Assembly: GCA_001051155.2 (NCBI GenBank)
Contig: JYIP02000003.1
Coordinates: 4,030,001 to 4,094,000 of the forward strand
Direction: 5' to 3'
DNA length: 64,000 nt
From: Chrysoporthe austroafricana
Lineage: Eukaryota > Ascomycota > Sordariomycetes > Diaporthales > Cryphonectriaceae
The number at the start of each line of letters is the position of its first letter. Position 1 is the first letter of the stretch. The position numbers and the translations under genes are program-made. The notes beneath the pieces were generated by a model that ran no database searches, was not told where the DNA came from, and saw only the letters and a list, made by a program, of their open reading frames with translations. Below, piece after piece: positions 44,401-55,658 of this stretch.

Positions 44401-47400
44401 GCTCCATGGCCTCAACTTTGATGCGGAGCTGCGAGATGAGCACTTCGAGATTCTTGATATCGTCTTGCTTCAAAACATCCGCAGCAACAATCGCATCGCT
44501 AGCAACCGGTGCCAGGGCCTTGCTCTCCTCACGCAGCCCTTCGATATCGGATTTGACACCATCCAGGCCTGCTTTGAGGGCATCGAGGATCTCGTCATTG
44601 GCACTCAGGTCTGCTGGCTTGTCGCTCAGCTTGTCGATGCTGATACGCAGGTCGCTTAGGCCCTCCTGCAGGGCGTCGAGAACCTCACTCGTGCCAGCCA
44701 CTGGGCGCTGGCTGATCTCTTGCCGCAGACTGCCGATGCCGTCACGGAAGGCCTGAAGGACTTCGTCGTGATTGGCTGAAGACTGTGAGGGTACAGGCAC
44801 CAAGGAACTGTTGACTGTCTCACGCAGCGACTCAAGTTCCCCCCGGATGAGGTCCTTTGAACCATCCGACTGCTTGGCGACCATGTCGGCAATTTCATCA
44901 CGGAAGACATCCAAGCTCTTCAGAAGGTCCTCCATGAACTCCTCCTGACTCGCCACTCCGGTGGCCCTGTCGACATAGCCCTCGATATCGGCACGAAGCT
45001 TCTCGAAGCCGTCTTTGGTGGCGTCAAGCACCTGCTCGGTATCTCGGCCGTTGGCAGCTACATTCTGCTTGGCCTCATCCGAGACAGCCTTGAACTCCGA
45101 TTGCATATACTCCATGATGTCGTGGAGACGTGCAAGTATCTCATCACTGTTGCCCTGGTAGGGGACCAGTGGCGCGTTGTCCCTCGCATGAACATCCATA
45201 TGCTCGAGGCCCTGCTTAACGGCATCGATCATGTCTTGCTTTGAAACCTCAGCGCCGATGGCGGACGGAGCCACGGGGAATTCGAACTCTTCCAGGCAGT
45301 CACGAACCGCCTCAATGATTTCGTCTCGGGACATGTTCGCTGGCACCTCGATCGGTGGAGGTGTGAAGTGCTTCAGGCCTTCAACCACAGCCTTGTAGAC
45401 CTCCTCTCTCGTGGCTCCCGGCTCCCTGTCGTTCTTCGGCGCGTGTTGCATGAGACCTTCCCTGAGGCAAGCGAGGACCTCGTCTCTCTCGAGCCCGATC
45501 TGCTGGACCTCAATTTCAGGTTTGTAGTTCTCCCAGGCATCCTTCACGGCCTCGATGACGTCCTCCCGGTGGAGTGCAGGAACCTCATCCTGAAGAGCCT
45601 TAGAGTCCTTGAGAGCCGTCCTCAGGGCATTGTATATCTCCTGGTAGTCGACTTCAGGGGGCCTGTTCGCAGCGATGGCAGCAGCAGACTGTCGAAGATG
45701 ATCATGCGTGAGCTGGTTCATATGGTTCTTCATGTCCCTCAACCCCTCGTCCACGACCCTGCTGATCTCCCTCTTGGTCGCAGCCGTCGTTCTACTCTGG
45801 CTGGTCTCGGCGACCTCGTCCAGCTTGCGGCCGATCTCCCGACCCATGCCGAGGACCTCCCCGCGGAGTTCCCGGACAAGGGCCTTAACCTCGGCCGTTA
45901 AACCACCCCCCTGGGCGACACTGTCCTTGACGGTCCGGATGATCTTGACAATGTCCTCGCTGATGAGATCAGCTGCTGCCCTTGTCGCGGGGACAGAGGC
46001 TTGACGAATGCTGTTGTCGTGGATAAGCCGTTCCACGCGAGCCTCCATGGACCCGTTCCGGTAGCCATCAGGATCCTCACTGAAGCTCTTGTTTCTGGGG
46101 CGGCCGACCTTGCCTCCACCATCCCCGCCGCCTCCTTGGGCAAGGACCAGAGACTGGTCCATGTTATTCCTGATGAGGCGTTGAAGATCCTCAACCTTCT
46201 GTTCCACATTGAATCCATCAAGCTTCCTCGCCAAGTCGGAGAGTCGAGACAGCAGCTGGTCCTGCCCGTCCTTCGTGCCCATATCATGGATAATCTTCTC
46301 AAGAAGGCCAATCGTAGCAGACGCATCCGTACCGGAGAGTGAGGGTGTGCTAATCTCATCCCGGTCGAGAGATGCTGCAAAGCTGTTCGGTGAAGGTATG
46401 CGAGGAAGAGCGAATGGCCGCACGTTGGAGCCGGCCCTGGACGAAGGGGACAAGGATGCTGGAGCATAAGGTTTGTTTTCAAGCAAAAGCGGTCCGCCGT
46501 AGATGTCCCGCGATGCAGAGGATACCGTCCTTGACGACACCTCCTGCATGTTGTGAAGCAGATCGCGCATGTTCTTCCTGATATCCTCGTCTCTAGTGTT
46601 TGTCGCCTCCTTCAGGCTCAAAAGGTCTGTCGCATTGTCCCTGCTCCGCCGACTGAGCTGCGCCATCTCCTTCTGCAGCGCCGTCGCGATGTTCGTCAGG
46701 GTGAGAATCTGACCGGAAATCTGTTCGATCGACTGGGGATTCCTAACTGGCGCCGACGAGCCATTGGTCACGGTGGCCAGGGGTGCGTCGGCATCCCTCT
46801 GAGGAGATTTGTCTTTTGGGGGAGACATGTTCTGCAAAGCGAGCATGGTCGCCGACTGTGGTGGTGTGTTCTCGCCAAGGATACTCGACTGAGGCCGCCG
46901 CGGCGTCGGTCTTACGACAGGCGTCAGGCTGGCGCCTGCTGCAGTGAGGGAGAGCCGCCGCTGCTCCGTGTCGTGCTCGTCGGACCTCACGTCGTTGAAA
47001 GGGTCGGTCTTGGACCGTGATGGAGTAATGGGCAGTTCTCTGTCGGTCTTGTCTGGCGACTTGCAGGCCTGCCCCCCCTCGAGCATCAGGCCCATATCCC
47101 TTACGGACGTCGGCTGCAGCGACTGCATGCGCCGGTGGGCGGCACCCTTCACCAGTGATCTCTCAGGAGACGAGTCCGGGGCCCGTTTTGAGAGGGAGTG
47201 GGGCACCAGGGCGTTCTCGCGGGCCTTTTCGGTGAGGGCGGCATGTGCCAGCTGGATGGCCGACGATGTGCCTGAGCGGGAGGTAGGAGCCGTGCCAGGC
47301 GACTGTGGGTTCAGAGGCAGTGGAGGAGGTGCCCGTTCTGGGTCTGAGCTGTCCCACCTGCTTCTCGTCAGCTTGCGAAACAGTACAGACATGGCAAGGT

Positions 47401-47589
47401 CATGATGCGCAGACGACAATGGCCGTCCGCCTTGTGGGGTACTGCAGGACTGAAACTGAGGTTGTCGACTTACATGGGCACTAGGGCACGGCTCGCGTCG
47501 AAGGAGATAGACTGTGTGGAATTTCTGGCATGCCTCGAGTTGGGGCGATCCGCATAGCTGGCGGGGGCATCCCTCTCGACGGGAGGCAT
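41429..47589 (-). CDS. Giant coiled-coil protein, 2042 residues
   Basis: Exons 47474-47589 and 41429-47441 (32-nt interval with a GTAAGT donor and GCAG acceptor; unusually short) join SFDASRALVPI to TPQGGRPLSS. From the first ATG in frame, MPPVERDAPASY, the product has 2042 residues. Residues 40-400 are Ser/Pro-rich and disordered. About 560-780 repeat a helical unit of the type REDVIEAVKDAWENY / REEVYKAVVEGLKHF / RDEIIEAVRDCLEEF / KQDMIDAVKQGLEHM. Long heptad-rich coiled coils follow to about 1700 (AAEFKEAAEKHAAELKEAAEKH). The C-terminus is acidic with YTHSELQSSKYTQSDLQSGEYTPSE repeats interrupted by Ser/Gly. Similar fungal proteins are labelled chromosome-segregation-ATPase-like because of the coiled coil, but I see no ATPase motif. 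Function is unknown. Confidence 0.85.
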
Positions 47590-48531
47590 GATGTCAGATG
47601 TTTTGGTAGGAGCCCTGGATCGTGGTGTTTTAGGTGCAGGCTCTGGAATGTGAGGGTATCTTTCTAGGCCACAGGCGGGATGGTGCTGTCGACCTTGGTC
47701 GTCGAAGCGACTGGATATCACGGAGGGCTTCTTCAAGGAATGCCAATGCCCAGGATGAAAAGGAAGATTAGGAGAAAGACGGAAGAGCTACAGAGCACCA
47801 AGAGCTCGAAGAACACCAGGCAGGCTGGAGAAGAACTGGGGATGACGTGAAAATTGGGGAGGAGAGGATCAGGATTAGTATGAAAGTATGAATTGTTCGA
47901 GCCTGACTGAATCTGGGCTTCGAGTCGAGGGGCATTCGACGGTTGGTGGCCGACAGCCAATATGCAAGTGGGTGGCTGGGGTGTCGCCGGGGTGTTCCAA
48001 CCCCAGCCGCAGATCCGTAATATTTACTCGCTCCTGCCCCAGCAACCCAGCAGCCCCAAACACGCGACCGCGACTGGGATGACACGGCTCCATAGCGCCT
48101 GCATGCTGCCTTCCCACTTTGAGCATCCTTCGGTTCGCTCCGGGAAGCCGGTGGGGCTGCACTACTCAGCAGTCGCCCAGGTACCAAGGTACCCAGCAGA
48201 CAGGGATCCAGCTGGGCCTTGTCAGTCCTTGTCAAGAGACTGCCCATGTGCAAGCCGTGCAGTGGTATCGTCATGCACTGGCACTGTCATGCATTGGCAA
48301 GAGGGTGTTCAGAGCAGCTGAAGAGAGTTGGGTATTGTATTCACCAGATGGGCCTTTATAACTTCGGTGTCTAAGTATGTGGTAACCACGCGCGTTCAGG
48401 TCTGGAGCGCTCATGGACACGATCAGAATGTGTAAATAGTTAACCCCCCTAGTCAAACGCCATTCTTCATCTGTCTATTACAGAATTGTACACCGTGGCC
48501 CATTTTTCTCATTCCCTCTCCCTCGCTCGGC
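47590..48531. other. Spacer upstream of the coiled-coil gene
   Basis: 942 bases holding the promoter of the coiled-coil gene and the 3' flank of the carrier gene. A GGTACCAAGGTACCCAGCAG motif at about 48179-48198 resembles the arm of the inverted repeat at 35927. No gene seen. Confidence 0.5.
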
Positions 48532-49828
48532 TTATTTGCCGACAAGGGCCTTGTCGAATGCTGGAATCAGGGTTTGTGCGAGCCAGAACGAAAACACCAG
48601 CTTGGGCCCGGTCATGAGGAGCTGTGATGGTTGTTAGCAGCCCGCGTCGTTGGTGGTGCGCAGCAGGTCAGTCAGGGTACATACCTTGGGCACAAGACCC
48701 TTGAAGAAGGCAGGCATGCCCTCGTTCCGAGCCATCTTTGTGAGGATCTGGAATCCGCTCTCGGGATTCTCGAAGTTCCTGTTCTGGATACGCGTCTTGA
48801 TGACATCGAGAGGAGCGGAGACCACCAGGGATGCCGTAGCACCGGCAATCGAGGCGACGAAGTTCTGGAACCACGACGCCTTGTTGTAGTCCTGGAGCTT
48901 GAAGATGTACTCCTTGGCGAACGCAGACCCTCCGAACAGCTGTTCCCGGCCCAGTCAGTCAAGTCGTTCTCGACCTCCGCGCAGGTGGGAGACGTACCGC
49001 GAAGGACCCAGGCGCATTACGTGCCGCCGTCCACCCCCAGCCCCTGTACAGCCCGAAGCCCTCATCGGCTACGATCTTCAGCACGCCGCGGCCACGGAAC
49101 GCCTCGGGGTTGGTCTGGCGCTTGATCTTGAGCACGTCCAGGGGCAGCAACACGATCTCGCCAATGCCGATCAGACTGCCCGCCGTCGAGTGCAGGATGG
49201 CCTTGCCCGTCTTCTTGCCGAACGCCGCCTCGAAATCGGACCCGTAGTGCTTCGTCAGGTAGTCGCGTGCCACGGGCTGCCCGCCGTACTTGTATATTCT
49301 CTGAAGGACCTGTATACCCCGACAATCCCGTCAGCATTCGGCCCGGATCCGCGAAGTAATGATTCGGCATGTAGCGTGATGACGGACCTTGTATCCAGCG
49401 GCATAACCCAGACCAGGGAATAGCGAAACAAACTTCCTTCCCAGAGGCGCAGCGGCCTTGTCTTTGAAGATGACTGCGTTCAGCTGCGATGCGTTCTTGA
49501 TCTGTACGTCGTGCACCGTATCAGTCCTGCCCCAGCTGCGCATGTGGCGTGCAAAGATCACCATACCCGAGTCTCGTTGCTCATAAGTCGCTTCGCGATC
49601 GTGTCAACCTGTGGGCGAGTTGGGTCAGCGGCAAAGATCCTCTCGCTGCGAACTGCTGGGGTTCAAGGAAGCTTACCGGATGGAAGACGGCGAGCTCAGC
49701 AATACCGGCGGAGCCTGGAAACGTCAGCATGAGACCAAATTCAAGCTATCCGTGGAGGGCGGCGCACCAGAGCCTAGCAGACGCGCCAGGTTCGACTCCT
49801 TCTCCACTGCGCCCGAAGGAGGAGACAT
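48532..49828 (-). CDS. GGC1: Mitochondrial GTP/GDP carrier (Ggc1/Yhm1 type)
   Basis: Inner-membrane carrier exchanging GTP for GDP; in yeast it is linked to mitochondrial iron and DNA maintenance. Seven exons (49768-49828, 49677-49714, 49567-49608, 49388-49501, 48998-49309, 48685-48939, 48532-48621) give 303 residues. The three carrier repeats carry PVDTIAKRL, PLDVLKIKRQ and PLDVIKTRIQ. The surroundings LARLLGSGSAGIAELAVFHP, GEIVLLPLDVLKIKRQTNPEAF and GLYRGWGWTAARNAPGSFA are typical of the Ggc1 subfamily. Two exons are only 38 and 42 bases; all junctions keep frame and rebuild the conserved sequence. Donors are GTGCGC, GTAAGC, GTATGG, GTCCGT, GTACGT and GTATGT. Confidence 0.94.
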
Positions 49829-50547
49829 CTTCTCTGAGTCAAGTGTGGTTTCGAGGGAGGAAATTAAAAAGAGTGGACTTTGTCGGAAGTACAGAGGCTC
49901 CAAGACAATCGACACGCCGGATGTTGAGAATTGACTGCTGGTCGCGCGCGGGCAGAGAGTTCGAGGGCTGGGATCCAAAAAGCTCCGAAGGCGCTCAGAT
50001 TTTTTTTCCTTCGGGGGATGGTGGAGAGCTGCAAGGGGGGTCGTTGGGTGAGCTCTCCACACCCCCCGTTTTACGATCGCCGGGCCTGCAGTCGCTGCAC
50101 GTAATAAATACGATCAAGTACAATTCGGGCGATCTATTCGGCTGACCCTGCGTACTGAACATTCTTGTCTCTGCTGGAAGTAAATTGTTTGATGTTGATA
50201 AAAGGACATTCATTCCGTGGTGTCTATGCACTCACGGTCCCCGGGGGGTTGGAGGGCGGGACGCTGCCTATGATATATCTACCATCTCTTCCGCAGTCCT
50301 CAGGCGTGGGTATATGTGAACAGGTCCGCCAACAGATACATAGGCAGACAGCCATCCAAATCAACTCAAGAACGCCATTACTGTGCCAATCCTTTTCCGC
50401 ACTCCCTTCTCATGAACGCCGCCGATGCAAGAACCTTTTGAGTGCCGAAATTGTAAATGCATCCAATCCAAACCGTGATACCTCCTGAAGGTGACATTTC
50501 CAACTTGGAAAGAAAGTGGCAATAGTTCGCGTACTGCTACAAGCAGC
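49829..50547. other. Spacer between GGC1 and RPC82
   Basis: 719 bases, both neighbours on the minus strand: promoter of the carrier gene and 3' flank of RPC82. No gene seen. Confidence 0.5.
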
Positions 50548-52687
50548 TCAAAAGTCCCGGAGGGTCCCCACGAGATTGTCCAGCCTCATAACATGAGCGA
50601 GGAGCTTCTCTTGGATCTCCGTCACCCGGACGAACCTGTTGTAGTAACGTTCCTGCATCATCTCCTTCTCGCGACCTCGCACGTCGTCTCGCTTGACAAG
50701 ATCCAGTACGTCGGCCTCCATCTGTCGCTGCACTTCCAGTCTCTGTAGACATCGGACCATTGTCTTGTAGGTGTTATCGAGTATACGATCGAGGCAACGG
50801 CTAGTATCAGTCCAGTACAGGAAAAGGGTGCGGCTGGCGGTCCTGTTGTTGTCTCGAGGAACCTCTTGCATGTCGACATATCCTAGCATCTGCATCTTGA
50901 GCATGATCGTCTGGACCTCTCCTTTGGGTAACAGCGCAAGATTCGGGAGAGTCTTCTCGTCCATCTTTCCCACTCTCCGCAAGATGCGCACCAAGCGAAG
51001 CCCGGTCTGGCCAACACTGCGCTGGATGACAGTATCCAGCTCCATCACCTGCAGAGACTGCAAGAGAGGCTCGAAATCAACCGTCCATTGCTCCATTGCG
51101 CAGTGGCGCAGGAACTGATACTGGCCCTCGCACAGCAACAGCAGGTGCTGGCGGAAGTGCTCCATGCGAGAAAGCTTCGCGGGCCCGGCATCGTTGAATT
51201 TCACCTTGTTGCCCCGCTTGTTTCCATTGACACCGTTCGTGGTTGATTGATGTTTGTCGTCGCCTTCGTCGTCATCATCAAATGCATGGCCGTTGACCTC
51301 TTCAAACTCATCTTCGTCCGAGCTTGCCTCGCCCACGACCTCCGCTTCTTCGTAGAGCACCTTAGTCCCTGGAGGCTCTTCCTGGATGCGGTTGGCCCTC
51401 TTGCGATCCGTCATATTGGCGCTGACCTTGCCGATGCCTGTGGACACGTCAAGCGAAGGATCCAGCTTCTCGAAAACTTCGTTGGTAGAGATTCTGGCAT
51501 CGCTTCCAAACCTGTCGTCGTCGGTATGACCGTCGATCTCCGGGTCAAGACGACATCGGGATATCTTCTTGCTCAGCTGCTGCAGGAGAGTCGCATATAC
51601 CTCGGCAGTGGTCTCGCCATATACCTCGGATACGAAGTGGACAAGCCGCTGGTTCCGGAGCTCCACGTCACATTTCTCGTAGTTGACACGGAGAACAACA
51701 TCGCCCTTGCGCATGTTAGCTGAGCACGTGCGAATCCCACCCAGAAGTAACCTACATCGATAATCAGAGCACCATCGAGATCATGTTCTGAGTTGACGGA
51801 ACTCCACTCCGAAAGCTTCCTCCGCTTGTTCACCTGCACCTTGGTGTGTAGCTTGCGCTTGAGGTTGAAGGGTTCATCGCGCACTTCCTGGAGCCTCTTA
51901 GACAATTTGGTTACGAAATCCTCCTTTCCCTTAGCGCCACGAACTCCGCCGGGGAAGTAGGTGGTGCGTATCTCGTCCTCGATGAGCTTTCGGGCATCCT
52001 CCCAGCTACGAAACGAGCTCTCAGTGACTGCTGATACCAGCTCGGCCTGTATCATGCGGCACAGCACTTCGTCAAGTTCCTCGAGGGACTTGATGTGAAA
52101 ACCAGCCCTAGTGCCTTGCTTTGTCCCGTCGGGTGCCTCCTCGTCGTGCTTCGTATCCCCATTCGTATCCCCAAGTGTACCACCGTTGACTGCTATCGCA
52201 AAGCGAGCGGCCTGCTTGAACTTGGCCTCGTAAGCATCTCTGAGGTGCTCAACCTTGGTGTGGCCCATAGACAGCAGATTCTGCATGACCTCCTTTGCTG
52301 CATCGCCGTATACAGAGCCGGTCATGTCCAGGATCTTGCCGGTGCGGATGAGGGCGTAAGCGGCATCGGAATTCGCCGTGTAGATGGTATGACCAGACTC
52401 GGTCTGGTAGTACAGGAGGTTGTTCTGCAGGAGGACAACGAGACCATGGCGAAGTTGGCGGGGGGTTAAAGCGGTGTATTGGGTGAGTTGCGGGATCGAG
52501 GAACGGCCTTTGTTCAGAAGGGCAGCAAAGATGCGCTGGGGCGGGTCAGTCACCATTACAACCACAAGATCCACCTTGCGCTACGTGTCCACCTTAGGAT
52601 GTGAATACATACCGAAGGCAGCTCTCCAAAGATGTTATCGACCAGCAGAGTACAGAGCTCTGCCAGGTTCTGGGTGACCAAATGCAT
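50548..52687 (-). CDS. RPC82: RNA polymerase III subunit Rpc82 (C82)
   Basis: Winged-helix subunit of Pol III that helps open promoters of tRNA and 5S genes. Exons 52613-52687, 51756-52535 and 50548-51705 give 670 residues. The N-terminus MHLVTQNLAELCTLLVDNIFGELPSRIF, then SIPQLTQYTALTPRQLRHGLVVLLQNNLLYY is the first winged helix; later blocks include VVLRVNYEKCDVELRNQRLV and the C-terminal EVQTIMLKMQMLGYVDMQEVPRDNNRTASRTLFLYW. An acidic low-complexity insert lies near residues 410-440. The second intron is 50 nt with a GTAGGT donor, CTAAC branch and CAAG acceptor; a different choice (donor GTTACT, acceptor CTCAG) would add four residues and also keep frame. Confidence 0.92.
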
Positions 52688-53391
52688 GGTAACGGGGGCG
52701 TGACAGATGGAGATGGTAATAAGCACGGAGGTCCTCTCCGGCAGGTCGACGGGTATGAGTGGTGATGTGATGGGTGCGGCAACTGCTAGGAATACTCTCA
52801 CTGTATTCCTAGGTGGCCTAAGGCTACCGTCGTGAAGTCATCGGGAAGATCAGACCGAGCTGAGGTTTTAGAAAGATCAAGCTTATTCAATGAAGTCACG
52901 GTTGAACTTTTATTTAGGTGGGGGACCAAAGTGCCCTCTGCGGCGACAGCGACGGCAAGGCCACTTGCAAATGCCTGCCCCGGAAAGCTTGGGTGTGAAA
53001 TTTTGGCAGGGGTGTGCAGTTAGAAGAACATAAAAAATCCCAAGCCGCTCGACAGCATACTGAACAAGACGATGAGGGAGCCTGCACCTGCCAGATGTCG
53101 AAAAATAATTGATGCTGTCCATTCTATTAAGCCCTCATCTCAGCTCTGTCCCCTGCTGTGTCCTTCTGTCGAGAGCAAGTCCAATATTGCAAGCCTGTCA
53201 GGAGCGTCCAGTCTGGAAAGGTGCAATTACTCTAGCTCTGCCTGGACCCAGCCTGCCGAATCACAGCCCGGCTGTTGTAAGCCTCCCGGTCCATTCCGCT
53301 GCGCTTCAAAACCCAGAGCTCACACTCGAAACTGAGCGTCGCATACACACAGACACCGTCAATTGACACCACCACCACCCCCTCTCGCAAT
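52688..53391. other. Divergent promoter region, RPC82 and QCR2
   Basis: 704 bases between two starts pointing away from each other. No gene seen. Confidence 0.5.
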
Positions 53392-54980
53392 ATGATCGGC
53401 CGGTCAGCTCTAACGAGGGGAGCCAAGCTTGCCCTCCGGCGGCAAGATTGTGCAAAGCTCGCCCAGCGGCGCGCCTACGCCGCCGCCGCGGGCGCTTCCA
53501 CTGAGACTGCATCGTTCGACTCGACCGACATCAACGGCATCAAGGTTGCCTCGAGGGACCCACGAAGCCCGACCGCCCGCCTCGCTGTTGTCGCCAAGGC
53601 TGGTACCCGCTACCAGCCCATGCCGGGCCTGTCTGTGGGACTGGAGGAATTTGCGTTCAAGGCGAGTCGACCCGTCGCGAGTGATTTTGGCGGAAGCGGC
53701 CGGAAGAAAGGAACGATGAGCTAATTTGTTCTCGGGGCCGCAGAACACCGACAAGCGATCCGCGCTGAGAATCACGAGGGAGTCTGAGCTGCTGGGGGGC
53801 CAATTGAGCGCATACCACACCCGTGAGGCTCTCGTTGTAGAGGCTGCATTCCTGCGCGATGACCTGCCCTACTTCACGGAGCTCCTCGGCGAGGTCATTA
53901 CCAAGACCAGATACACCAGTATGTGAAGGGCCCCGTCTACGGCTTGGGAGGATGTTGCATCAGCTGACTCTCCAACCCAGCCCATGAGTTCCACGAGGAG
54001 ATCGAGAACGTCCTGCACCTGAAGCAGAGCAAGCTATCCGAGAACGCCCTGGCTCAGGCCCTCGACACTGCCCACTCGGTTGCCTTCCACAAGGGCCTGG
54101 GCTCCTCCATCTACCCTTCCAGCTCGACCTCTCTTAGCCCCTACCTAAGCGAGAACTCTATCGCCGCCTTCGCCGCTTCCGTCTACACGAAGCCCAACAT
54201 CGCGATTGTCGCCGATGGCGCCACCCAGGACGCCCTGTCCAAGTGGATCGAGCCCTTCTTCAGGGACGTCCCCTCTTCGTCTACGAGCCCGCTGCAGCTG
54301 TTTACCGAGCCGTCCAAGTACTACGGTGGCGAGCAGCGCACCTCGCTGTCTGGCTCCAACGCTATGGTCCTCGCCTTCCCCGGTACCAACCTCTCCGCAG
54401 ACAAGGCCGACGTTGCGGTTCTAGCCGCTCTTCTTGGCGGAGAGTCCAGCATCAAGTGGTCTCCGGGCTTCAGCCTTCTCGCCAAGGCTGCTGCCGCGGC
54501 CCCCGGCTCTACGATCGCAGCCAAGAACCTGGCCTACACTGATGCCGGTCTCCTCACTATCCAGATCACCGGTGCGCCGCTTGCAGTCCGCAAGGGTGCT
54601 GAGGAGGCCGTCAAGGCCGTGAAGAGCGTTGCCGAGTCTGGTGTGACCAAGGAGCTCCTGACCAAGGCTATTGCCAAGGCCAAGTTCGACTTGCTGTCCA
54701 CCAACGAGCTGACCGGTGCTGGTATGACCGCCGCGGGCAACAGCTTGATCCACGGTGGCAAGATCTTCCAGGTTGCGGAGGCTCTGAAGAGCTACGAGGC
54801 GGTGACGGCTGATCAGGTTAAGGCGGTAAGTTTAACATCATGCCTCCCTCGTTCCTCGACGAGAGCTAATACGTATCTCCTCAGGCTGCAAAGTCGTTGT
54901 TGGGTGGCAAGGCGACGGTGGCATCGACGGGTGATCTGTACGTTCTCCCGTACGCGGAGGAGATCGGTCTCAAGGTATAG
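53392..54980 (+). CDS. QCR2: Complex III core protein 2 (Qcr2)
   Basis: Subunit of the mitochondrial cytochrome bc1 complex, related to processing peptidases but without the zinc site. Four exons (53392-53661, 53744-53918, 53981-54825, 54885-54980) give 461 residues. An Arg-rich presequence (MIGRSALTRGAKLALRRQ) is followed by SPTARLAVVAKAGTRYQP, GLEEFAFKNTDKRSALRIT, a second M16 half with LSGSNAMVLAFPGTNLSADK, and the C-terminal STGDLYVLPYAEEIGLKV. No HxxEH motif is seen, as expected. Intron 1 begins GCGAGT: a GC-AG intron, since cutting anywhere else loses the conserved FAFKNTDKRSALR junction. The second and third introns have normal GTATGT and GTAAGT donors. Confidence 0.95.
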
Positions 54981-55499
54981 AGCTCTTAGACGGTTTTGGG
55001 GGTCACGAAAATGTATCAACAGTTTGAGCCGTTGTAGAGGAGCCGTGAGACGCTGTGTGAATATAGCACTTCTCTAGACACACACGAACATCACGAAATT
55101 TTGCATTCTAGAGTCTCAACATTGTGCCCTTGAATCTTGTTTGATGCAGCTCGAGCTTCCAGTCAGTAGCACATGGAGAGTAGCATCCTACCCAGCTTTT
55201 TGATGACTAAGCCAAAGCACCCATGTAGCCTCTTAGCTCTAGCAAGCTGTCCCATACTCCAATATCGTCGCAGACCACCTTCACTCCTCTCCTCAATCAC
55301 GAACTCCCAGAATAGTGTCCACGAGGGAACATTCATGTAAGCAATGAGCCTTTAGCCCTCCGTGACTATGCCACTCTCGAATTCTAACTCGTTGGTGCAC
55401 ACAGATGTCCTGCGCAGCACCCGCCAACTGACCAAAGCCACTCCTTACTCGAGCGCTCCACCTGTCCTCTCCTCCATTGCAACCTAAACCGCCGACAAA
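54981..55499. other. Spacer between QCR2 and OST4
   Basis: 519 bases on the same strand: 3' flank of QCR2 and leader/promoter of OST4. No gene seen. Confidence 0.5.
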
Positions 55500-55658
55500 A
55501 TGATTTCTGACGACACCCTCTACAAGATCGCCAACTACCTCGGCAGCGCCGCCGTGCTGATGATCATCATCTACCACTGGATCGAGGTCAACGCCAAGGG
55601 TAACGCGAAGGCCGTCCCCGTTACCCCGGCGGGAAAGTCGGCCGCCGCCCTTAAGTGA
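55500..55658 (+). CDS. OST4: Oligosaccharyltransferase subunit Ost4
   Basis: 52-residue mini-protein of the ER complex that transfers N-glycans to nascent proteins; in yeast Ost4 bridges the catalytic Stt3 with Ost3/Ost6. MISDDTLYKIANYLGSAAVL starts like yeast Ost4 (MISDE...), continues into a single transmembrane helix (AAVLMIIIYHWIEV) and ends with a Lys/Ala-rich tail (GNAKAVPVTPAGKSAAALK) longer than the 36-residue yeast protein. The ATG is preceded by ACAAA, a good fungal context. No intron. It is too short for ordinary gene-finding length cut-offs. Confidence 0.9.
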   Translation: MISDDTLYKIANYLGSAAVLMIIIYHWIEVNAKGNAKAVPVTPAGKSAAALK

